Positions 1 to 6,248 of a stretch of 7,672 bases of DNA are shown here, piece after piece. Source of the DNA: Vicinamibacteria bacterium (GTDB lineage Bacteria; Acidobacteriota; Vicinamibacteria; Fen-336; JAGNNV01); contig JAENWE010000308.1 in assembly GCA_016650185.1 (NCBI GenBank), positions 1 to 7,672 on the forward strand, written 5' to 3'. The translations under genes and the position numbers were made by a program. The notes under the pieces were generated by a model. The model was given only the letters and a program-made list of their open reading frames with translations, was not told the DNA's origin and did no database searches. The stretch's first letter is position 1, and the number at the start of each line of letters is the position of its first letter.

Positions 1-63
1 CCGCCGGCGGATGATCTGACTCTTCTGGCTCTGCGGCGCCCCCGAGGCTGAAAGGTCGCCCGG

Positions 64-1527
64 TCAGTGAGTCGGTTCGTCGCCCTCGTCGGCTTCGATC
101 GGATCCTCGGGGTCATCGGCCGGGCGGCCCTTGCGGGGCGCGATCAGACGATGTCGCTTCAGCATCTCGTTGAGGGTCGTAGGCTTCACTCCCAGAATCC
201 GCGCGGCATCCTTCTGGATCCCGTGGGCCGCGTCGAGCGCCACCACGATCATGCGCTGCTCGAACTCCGCGGCCGCGCGCTTCAGGTTGAAGCTGTCCCG
301 GTCGAGGATCGCGCCTCCGCTGTCGGCCGTCCCCGCGCCACCCGCCGGGGCGGGAATGCGAACCTGGGGCGGCAACTCGCTCTCATCGATCTGATCTCCG
401 GCCGCCAGCACCACGCCTCGCTCCACCGCGTTCTCCAGTTCACGGACGTTTCCGGGCCAGTCGAAGTCGATGACTCTCTCGAGGGCGGCCCGGGTGAATC
501 CCTGAACGTTCCGGTTATTGTCCTTTGAGTACTTCGTCACGAAGTGCTGGACCAGGGCGGGGATGTCTTCCTTACGGGTGCGGAGCGGCGGGAGATCGAT
601 GGTGATGACGTTCAGGCGGTAGAAGAGATCTTCGCGGAACCTTCCGTCTTTCACCGCCCTTCGCAGATCGATATTCGTGGCCGCGACGATGCGCACGTCC
701 ACCTTCACGATGTCGGTGCCGCCGAGTCGCATGAACTCGCGCTCCTGGATGACCCGCAGCAGTTTGGCCTGGGTCTCCATGCTGACGTTTCCGATTTCGT
801 CGAAGAAGAGCGTCCCCTTATCGGCCAGTTCGAAAAGCCCCTTCTTTGAGTAGAAGGCGCCGGTGAACGCGCCCTTCACATGACCGAAGAGGTTGGACTC
901 CAGAAGTTCGTGGGGCAGGGAGCCGGAGTTCACCACGATGAAAGGCTTCTCGGAGCGCGGCGATGAGACGTGCAGCGCCTTGGCCACCAGTTCCTTGCCG
1001 GTACCGCTCTCGCCGTTGATGAGCACGGTGGTGCGGGCGGGTCCCGCTTGCTGGATCAGGGAGTAGACCTGCTCCATCCGCGGGCTCTTGCCTACCAGGC
1101 CGAGGAAGGTTCCCTGGGGTCGGATGGCGAGCTTGAGAGCCCGGTTCTCATCGACCAGGTCGCTCTGCTCGAGGGCCTTGTGCAGGAGGATCAGCAGTTC
1201 GTCGTGTTTGAACGGCTTGGTCAGGTAGTCGAAGGCGCCCTTCTTCATGGCCGAGATGGCGGTCTCGATGGAGGCCTGCGCGGTCAGCATGAGGATGGGG
1301 AGATCCGGGTCCTGGCGCTTCATCTCGTCCAGGACCTCAAGGCCGGACATGCCTGGAAGCATCAGATCGAGGATCACCGCATCGACCGGCGCCTCCTTGA
1401 TCGCGGCGATGGCCTCGGGCCCCGTGGCCGCGAACCGAATGGAGTATCCCTCGCCGCCGAGAACGCTGCCGAGGACATCGCGCATGACCTCCTCGTCATC
1501 GACGACAAGAACCTTGGGAAGTGACAT
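64..1527 (-). CDS. Sigma-54-dependent NtrC-family response regulator
   Basis: This 487-residue cytoplasmic transcription activator has the complete NtrC layout. The receiver domain (about 4-120) has the acidic pocket D10/D11, phospho-acceptor D54, T82 and K104. The AAA+ domain (about 142-375) has Walker A GESGTGKE (172-179), an intact sigma-54-contacting GAFTGA loop (219-224), Walker B ending in D243-E244, and arginine-finger candidates in RFREDLFYR (296-304). A Fis-type helix-turn-helix lies at about 412-462. Family knowledge: phosphorylation drives oligomerisation, and ATP hydrolysis remodels sigma-54 polymerase bound at -24/-12 promoters. The ATG start sits directly before the first receiver strand, so the start is convincing, although no good Shine-Dalgarno precedes it. 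The gene lies 24 nt after the histidine kinase, its likely partner, and is probably translated by coupling or reinitiation. After the HTH there is an acidic tail of about 20 residues. Family assignment is very secure; the regulon is unknown. Confidence 0.97.
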   Translation of the reverse strand: MSLPKVLVVDDEEVMRDVLGSVLGGEGYSIRFAATGPEAIAAIKEAPVDAVILDLMLPGMSGLEVLDEMKRQDPDLPILMLTAQASIETAISAMKKGAFDYLTKPFKHDELLILLHKALEQSDLVDENRALKLAIRPQGTFLGLVGKSPRMEQVYSLIQQAGPARTTVLINGESGTGKELVAKALHVSSPRSEKPFIVVNSGSLPHELLESNLFGHVKGAFTGAFYSKKGLFELADKGTLFFDEIGNVSMETQAKLLRVIQEREFMRLGGTDIVKVDVRIVAATNIDLRRAVKDGRFREDLFYRLNVITIDLPPLRTRKEDIPALVQHFVTKYSKDNNRNVQGFTRAALERVIDFDWPGNVRELENAVERGVVLAAGDQIDESELPPQVRIPAPAGGAGTADSGGAILDRDSFNLKRAAAEFEQRMIVVALDAAHGIQKDAARILGVKPTTLNEMLKRHRLIAPRKGRPADDPEDPIEADEGDEPTH

Positions 1528-1551
1528 GGGAATGAAACTCGAAGGGGCGAG

Positions 1552-4389
1552 CTACAGGGCCCGGGCGATGGCGGCCCGGCGCTCGATGGGGAGGCGCACT
1601 TCGAACCGCGACCCCTGGCCCTTCGCACTCGAGGCCCGGATCGATCCGCCGTGTTCCTGAACGATCCCGTAGGAAACCGCGAGGCCGAGGCCGGTGCCCT
1701 GGCCCACTTCCTTGGTGGTGAAGAAGGGATCGAAGATGCGAGGCAGATCGGCTTCGGGGATGCCATCGCCGGTATCACTGACCTCGACCACCACCTCGCG
1801 ACCATCCACGGATGTCCTCAGGGTGAGCCAGCCGCCGCTGGACATGGCGTCGCGCGCATTCAAAATGAGGTTGAACAGAACCTGTTGGATCTTGTTCTCG
1901 CTGCCCAGGACGGTGGGCAGGCTGGCCGCCAGTTCTTTCACCACCCGCACCTTGGACTTGTCGAGTTGATGTTCGACCAGGGAGAGAACGTCGACCACAA
2001 TCTTCGAGACGTCCAGCGACGCGTCCTCGCTGCCCCCGGCGCGGGCGAAGTTCAGAAGATTATTCACGATCTTGGCCCCGCGGGAGGTCTGCTTCTCGAT
2101 CTTGTCGAGCCATTCGACCCGGGCGTCCTTGGGATCCATCTGCTGGCGCAGCAACTGCGTGTACGAAGAGATCCCGGTGAGCGGGGTGTTGACCTCGTGA
2201 GCCACACCCGCGGCCAGAAGTCCGACCGCGACCATCTTCTCGGTCTGCTGAACCTGACGTTCCAGGGCCACGCGGTCGGTGACGTCGTGGAAGATGAGGA
2301 CGACCCGTTCGCTCGCCGCCGCGCTGTCCGATAGCGAAGAGTCGAAGGACGCAGCGTTGACGTTGACCGTGATGGCGCGACCGCTCTGCAGGGTCAGCGC
2401 CACTTTGTAGAGATGGTCGGCGCGTCCCCGCGAGCCCGGAAGAATCGGGCCCAGCATGTCGGCGGCGTCCCTGGACAAAACCTCCGCGAGGGTCCGACCG
2501 ATGGCGCCGTCGCGGTTCACCGAGGCGAGGCGTTCCATCCCGCGATTCCAGCGCTCGATGCGGCTGCTGGCGCCGATCACGACCACACCCGCCTCCATGC
2601 TCTCCACGATGTTCGAGTGATAGTCGGTGAGACGGGTCAGTTCACGCGCCTTGTCCTCCAGCCGCTCGTACAGGCGACCGTTGAGGATGGCGGTGGCGGA
2701 AACCGCGCAGAGCGACCGGATGAGCTCCGCTTCGTCCTCATCCATGGTTTCGGAAGCGATCGGATCGCCGAGGGCGAGCACGGCGACCACTTCGCCGCGC
2801 GCCACCAGGGGGAAACAATGGGCGAACCCATCGGTGCTCGAGTCATAGGCGCCGGTCACCGGGCCCACCCCCGAATCCGGGAGGTCCATCAGGAAGGCGC
2901 GCTGGACGGACGTATCGCCCTCGACCGTGGGCGTGCCGGACAAACCGAAGTGGCGGACCGTCTCGAACCGTCCGGCGTTCCGTGCGAACAGTGCGCCCTG
3001 AGTCACCCCCAGTGCCTGCTGCGCGCCGGTCAGGAGGCGCTCGGCGAGTCGATCACGATCCAACTCGGTGGACAACTCCGGGGAGAGACGCAGAAGAGTC
3101 TGCCGAGAGTCGTACCGGTCCTTGAGGGCGAGGCGGTCCACCGCGGTCTGAATCCGGTTCTTGAGGGGGAAGAAGAGAAGAGCCACCAGGCAGATCACCA
3201 CGATCAGGGGGGCCGCATCGGTGCGGTTGACGTCGCCGAGCAGGCCGAGCACCAGGAGACACACGCCAAACACCGCGGTGACCGCGATGAGTGAAACCAG
3301 AAGGCGGCGGAAGAGGAAGCCGATATCGACGATGCGGTTCTGGATGATCGCGTAGGCGAGAGAGAGAGGCAGGAGGGCGAGGGGAATGGCGCCGAACAGT
3401 TCGGGGACCGTCCCGCCGGCGCGGCCGAGGGCAAAGGGCACGGCGTAGAACGCGAACAAGGGCCCGATTCCGGCGGCCGTGCCCAGAGCGAGCGATCGCA
3501 TGCGCCGGCGCTCCAGCCCGACGCGCACATGCGAGGAGGCGCGCCACAAGACCACGAATCCGGCCAGGAAGAAGATGCTGAAGTAGGCCGGTCCGAGCCG
3601 GTCGGTCCAGCCCAGGATGCCTTCGGCGAGATCGCTCGACCCGGCCCGGAGCAATCCGAACAATTCGAGGGCGATGAAGACGCAGGCGACCGCGTAGACT
3701 CGGATCGTCCGGGTTCGCGTATTGGTCTTGGCCAGCTTGAGGCAGAAATGCAGGTAGCAAGGCGGCAATAGGGCGATGCCCACCGAATCGAGCAGGAGCA
3801 GCCCCCAATCGACCGGGTCCAGCCGGCCGGAGTCGGACACGGCGTAGACGATGAAGAACAAAGCGCACAGCGCGGCGAAATGCAGGCGTAGCGGTTCGCC
3901 CGGACGCCTCATGGCCACCAGGGTCCCAAGACCCAGGCAGAAGAAGCCCATAAGGGAGAGGTAGGTGTGAAGGCGGCGATCCCCGGAGGGAAGAGTGATG
4001 GGTTGCAGGTGGCGGCTGGTCAGCGATCCGTCACGGTCAACGCGATATTCGACGTCGGCGCTCATGGTCACGGACCTGGCGAGTTCGAGGGCCACATCCT
4101 CCACGGTGGAGACGCGATGATCGGCGATCGCCACCAGGCGGTCACCCGGCAGGATACCGGCGAGGGACCCTGGCGAACCCGGCACGACCGAATCGGCGAT
4201 GAGCTTGCCCTCTATGGACCGCCATGAGACGCCGTCCTCGCGCCACTTGGGTCCGACTCGTTCGACCAGGCTCAGGACACCGAGCGAAGCCAGTAGCGCC
4301 GCGGCGATCAGGATGCGGTTCCGCCTGGACACGCGTCTCGAAAGCCGCTTGCGCAACGAGGTGTAGGCGTCGGAGGGCAGGGTGAACAC
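1552..4389 (-). CDS. PDZ / multi-TM / GAF / PAS sensor histidine kinase
   Basis: This 945-residue inner-membrane kinase probably phosphorylates the downstream NtrC-type regulator. A basic N-terminus (13-25) precedes TM1 (about 26-42). Next comes a PDZ-like domain (about 52-135, core VVPGSPGSLAGILPGDRL), which the positive-inside rule places in the periplasm. About nine hydrophobic segments follow (141-408), including LAYAIIQNRIVDIGFLFRR, a signature like that of ComP-type multi-TM kinases. Then come a GAF-like domain (about 435-570), a short helix, a PAS domain (about 590-705), a HisKA domain with phospho-acceptor H731 in AHEVNTPL, and a HATPase domain. The HATPase domain has an N-box with N844, a G1 box DTGDGIP (872-878), an F-box FDPFF and a G2 box GTGLGL. 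All catalytic boxes are intact. The start is a GTG, the first usable start after the in-frame stop of the upstream barrel gene, and it lacks a clear Shine-Dalgarno. The PDZ assignment is good; its ligand is unknown. Confidence 0.95.
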   Translation of the reverse strand: MFTLPSDAYTSLRKRLSRRVSRRNRILIAAALLASLGVLSLVERVGPKWREDGVSWRSIEGKLIADSVVPGSPGSLAGILPGDRLVAIADHRVSTVEDVALELARSVTMSADVEYRVDRDGSLTSRHLQPITLPSGDRRLHTYLSLMGFFCLGLGTLVAMRRPGEPLRLHFAALCALFFIVYAVSDSGRLDPVDWGLLLLDSVGIALLPPCYLHFCLKLAKTNTRTRTIRVYAVACVFIALELFGLLRAGSSDLAEGILGWTDRLGPAYFSIFFLAGFVVLWRASSHVRVGLERRRMRSLALGTAAGIGPLFAFYAVPFALGRAGGTVPELFGAIPLALLPLSLAYAIIQNRIVDIGFLFRRLLVSLIAVTAVFGVCLLVLGLLGDVNRTDAAPLIVVICLVALLFFPLKNRIQTAVDRLALKDRYDSRQTLLRLSPELSTELDRDRLAERLLTGAQQALGVTQGALFARNAGRFETVRHFGLSGTPTVEGDTSVQRAFLMDLPDSGVGPVTGAYDSSTDGFAHCFPLVARGEVVAVLALGDPIASETMDEDEAELIRSLCAVSATAILNGRLYERLEDKARELTRLTDYHSNIVESMEAGVVVIGASSRIERWNRGMERLASVNRDGAIGRTLAEVLSRDAADMLGPILPGSRGRADHLYKVALTLQSGRAITVNVNAASFDSSLSDSAAASERVVLIFHDVTDRVALERQVQQTEKMVAVGLLAAGVAHEVNTPLTGISSYTQLLRQQMDPKDARVEWLDKIEKQTSRGAKIVNNLLNFARAGGSEDASLDVSKIVVDVLSLVEHQLDKSKVRVVKELAASLPTVLGSENKIQQVLFNLILNARDAMSSGGWLTLRTSVDGREVVVEVSDTGDGIPEADLPRIFDPFFTTKEVGQGTGLGLAVSYGIVQEHGGSIRASSAKGQGSRFEVRLPIERRAAIARAL

Positions 4390-4413
4390 GGGTATCGCTT
4401 CTGTGGTGACCGC

Positions 4414-6102
4414 CTAGAACTTGACTCTGATGCCGCCGGTAATCTGGCGAGGAGGTGCGGTCACTGCGAATTCATCGATGTTCCGGTGATCCACGTCATC
4501 GTAGTAAACGTTGCGCAGACCGACCAGAAAGGCCATATCGGCGCCGATCAGCGCGGGAACGAAGGGAACGTCCTGCCGGAATTCGATGAGATAGCGCTGA
4601 GCGTGAGTCGTGCCCGACCGCCCAGCCACCGGCGCGCCGTCATGAATCCGGTGGAAGATGGCGATCCCGGTTCCGGAGCGCCGGACGTAGGCGTCGAATC
4701 TCGTGGTGAGCTGATGAAAGTCTCGGGCGAGAGCGGGGTGCGTCCGGTCCGCCGCGAAACGGCCGTAGCCGTACTCCACGCCGGTCTGAGCCTGTCCGTG
4801 CGCGAACGTTTTCTCGAACAGGACCGAGCCCATCTGCAGGCGATTCCTCTGGCCGTTGGTGACCAGGGCCGCTCCCGCGACCGAAGAGGGGATGACCAGC
4901 AGCGCGTTAGAGACCGTCTGGTCCTGAATGCGGGCCTGCACCTTTGATCCACCCCTGCGATAGCCGACCGCGACGCCGCGAGTCCACGAACGCTGGGCTT
5001 CGAAGTTCCTCGCGAAAACCGGAAGGCCCTCGGACAGGGCGAGCAGGTCGCTGCCCCCGGTGGCGACTTCCAGGCCGGGGAACAATGTGTCCCCGGAAAC
5101 GTCGAGTTGGAGATAGGTCCTTCCACCGTCGCTGTCCGGATCCTCGATGAGAAGGGAGAACTCCGGGTCGATGGAGCGCGAAGAGGTCAGGAACGGGGCA
5201 TCGATGAACCGGCCACCTGCGCGGGTGCTGATGTTGTCCGAGAGCTGGAGGGAATGAACGAGACGGAAGGCTCCGACCGACCGACGATCGATATCGCCTC
5301 CGATCGGAGCGTTCGTGGCGTTCCACCGGGTTCCATAGACGGCCCCCACTTCGATACGGTTTCGCTCGCCCGCGCTCAACTCGAACTCCGCCCCGGCTCG
5401 CCACGTGGTGGCGGCGCTCTCGGCCGCGAGACCCGTGAGAGCGAAGCTCAAATCGTCGGTGAGATACCCGGAGACGCGCACCAGACCAGCGCCACTGGGC
5501 AGCGCGCTCTCTGATGCCTGGCCCGCGGGCGATCCCGAGGGCAGAGTCAGAAGTTCGACCCGGCCGGACAATCCTCCCAGTTCCAGATCGGACGCGACCG
5601 ACTCGGTGACGGACTCCGCCACCGCCGTTTTTTCGGGACCTGCCCCCCGTTCGTTCAGGACGGATTTTCGTCTCTGACGAAGGATCACGTCGCGCTTTCT
5701 GGCCGAGGCGGCCGCCGTCTCGGAATCGTCTTCAGCAGAGCCTGCCGCGCCGGCTGCATTGAGCAGGGGCGGATCGATCATGGCGAGCGTCTGGGTGGCC
5801 AGATCCTGGGCGGCCACCCGAAGCGCGGCGCGCAGCGGGGAGAGGGGGGAGAGGAAGAGAAGCCGGGACCCGCCCTCGGAAGTTCCAAAGAAGGACGAGG
5901 GCAACATGGGCAGGAAGCCCGCGCGGACGGGCGCGGTCCTGGCGGGAATCTGAGGCGCGACACCGACCGCGGCGGGACGAGACCACGCGGTTGAAGGAGC
6001 GCCGATCAGTACCGGAGCGGTCTTGTCATCTCCGCTGAGCGCGGCGTGCGCGTACCCCGCCGAAGCCACCACGATGGCCACGGAACGAAACCTGAAAATC
6101 AT
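4414..6102 (-). CDS. Secreted outer-membrane beta-barrel protein of unknown function
   Basis: This 562-residue exported protein is not one I recognise by name. It starts with a short basic n-region and a hydrophobic core, followed by a signal peptidase I site after AHA (18-20). Residues 22-120 form a proline- and alanine-rich region with a hydrophobic stretch at about 80-115. Residues 120-200 are a polar, Ala/Ser/Glu-rich linker with basic patches. From about 205 to the end there are many alternating polar/apolar segments with Tyr, Trp and Gly, typical of an outer-membrane beta-barrel. The last strand, RQITGGIRVKF, ends in Phe, the usual signal for BAM-mediated insertion. There is no TonB box or plug domain that I can see, so porin- or TonB-receptor-like function is only a guess. 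The ATG is fixed by a TGA stop immediately upstream in frame and by a strong GGGAGGG Shine-Dalgarno. It is the first gene of the operon, 24 nt before the histidine kinase, which suggests a role in sensing or as a target of the system. Confidence 0.85.
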   Translation of the reverse strand: MIFRFRSVAIVVASAGYAHAALSGDDKTAPVLIGAPSTAWSRPAAVGVAPQIPARTAPVRAGFLPMLPSSFFGTSEGGSRLLFLSPLSPLRAALRVAAQDLATQTLAMIDPPLLNAAGAAGSAEDDSETAAASARKRDVILRQRRKSVLNERGAGPEKTAVAESVTESVASDLELGGLSGRVELLTLPSGSPAGQASESALPSGAGLVRVSGYLTDDLSFALTGLAAESAATTWRAGAEFELSAGERNRIEVGAVYGTRWNATNAPIGGDIDRRSVGAFRLVHSLQLSDNISTRAGGRFIDAPFLTSSRSIDPEFSLLIEDPDSDGGRTYLQLDVSGDTLFPGLEVATGGSDLLALSEGLPVFARNFEAQRSWTRGVAVGYRRGGSKVQARIQDQTVSNALLVIPSSVAGAALVTNGQRNRLQMGSVLFEKTFAHGQAQTGVEYGYGRFAADRTHPALARDFHQLTTRFDAYVRRSGTGIAIFHRIHDGAPVAGRSGTTHAQRYLIEFRQDVPFVPALIGADMAFLVGLRNVYYDDVDHRNIDEFAVTAPPRQITGGIRVKF

Positions 6103-6108
6103 TCATCA

Positions 6109-6115
6109 CCCTCCC
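6109..6115 (-). promoter_or_regulatory. Shine-Dalgarno of the barrel gene
   Basis: On the minus strand the sequence GGGAGGG ends six bases before the ATG at 6102, with GGAGG about seven bases away, which is close to optimal. A TGA directly before the ATG closes the frame upstream, so this site decides the start. It is the only strong ribosome binding site of the three-gene operon; the kinase and regulator starts have none of comparable quality. Confidence 0.85.
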
Positions 6116-6134
6116 ATTCATCAGGGAAGAATCC

Positions 6135-6150
6135 GCAAAACACGGGCATC
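6135..6150 (-). promoter_or_regulatory. Candidate sigma-54 (-24/-12) promoter of the barrel-kinase-regulator operon
   Basis: The minus strand reads GCCCGTGTTTTGC here. Against the consensus TGGCACG-N4-TTGC the -12 element TTGC is perfect and the -24 side has G, C, C and G in register, but the first G of the invariant GG is a T. The GC of the -12 box is at 6136-6135, predicting a transcription start near 6123 and a leader of about 20 nt that contains the strong Shine-Dalgarno. The position is good and the operon encodes its own sigma-54 activator. The imperfect -24 GG keeps confidence low. Confidence 0.35.
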
Positions 6151-6160
6151 ATCCCGGGCC

Positions 6161-6216
6161 TTAGCCTCGGGACGACTTCCTGGAGGCTAAACGTAGCATG
6201 AGAAGGCGGCTAACGT
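6161..6216. promoter_or_regulatory. Phased GGCTAA half-sites, candidate regulator-binding array
   Basis: A perfect inverted repeat TTAGCCTC (6161-6168) / GAGGCTAA (6183-6190) is separated by 14 nt. A third copy of the core lies at 6208-6213 (GGCTAA), in direct orientation to the second and 23 nt after it. The second and third copies share further bases, GGCTAAACGT and GGCTAACGT. Centre-to-centre distances of about 22 and 23 nt place all three on roughly the same face of the helix. Such a layout is common for dimeric activators. It lies upstream of the candidate -24/-12 promoter and could be the site of the operon's own NtrC-type regulator, but the identity of the binder is inference. Confidence 0.45.
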
Positions 6217-6225
6217 CTTTGGCCC

Positions 6226-6246
6226 GGAGGGAATAATGTTCCCTCC
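6226..6246 (+). promoter_or_regulatory. Perfect hairpin covering the upstream Shine-Dalgarno of the glycosyltransferase-like gene
   Basis: GGAGGGAA (6226-6233) and TTCCCTCC (6239-6246) are exact reverse complements around a five-base loop, TAATG. In a plus-strand transcript this makes an 8-bp stem that pairs the only Shine-Dalgarno-like sequence (GGAGGG) with a perfect anti-Shine-Dalgarno, two bases before the ATG at 6249. As DNA it could equally be an operator for a dimeric protein. It lacks a T-tract and so does not look like a terminator. The symmetry is a fact; its role is inferred. Confidence 0.55.
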
Positions 6247-6248
6247 CC

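Noticed and set aside
41..49. CCCGAGGCT, which matches the minus strand of the intergenic repeat region (6163-6171).
   Set aside because: A nine-base match without the rest of the dyad, placed downstream of the operon, is easily coincidental.
1..63. Left edge: palindrome CCGCCGGCGG at 1-10 and a search for a regulator terminator or a next gene.
   Set aside because: The palindrome touches the window edge and could be part of something larger, but alone it is a likely chance event in GC-rich DNA. No T-tract terminator and no start codon with coding character is visible.
970..1524. Plus-strand open frame of 184 codons opposite the response regulator.
   Set aside because: It mirrors the conserved receiver and AAA+ coding sequence and has no recognisable domain of its own.
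2413..3294. Long plus-strand open frame (293 codons) and others opposite the kinase gene, such as 1651-2334.
   Set aside because: They are antisense to a kinase whose domains are intact across the same bases. Their translations are Gly/Arg/His/Glu-rich without domains, as expected for shadow frames in GC-rich DNA.
6152..6172. Hairpin TCCCG/CGGGA with an inner GGC/GCC pairing, considered as a terminator.
   Set aside because: The stem is short with a bulge, there is no T-tract on either strand, and it lies between divergent genes where no terminator is needed.
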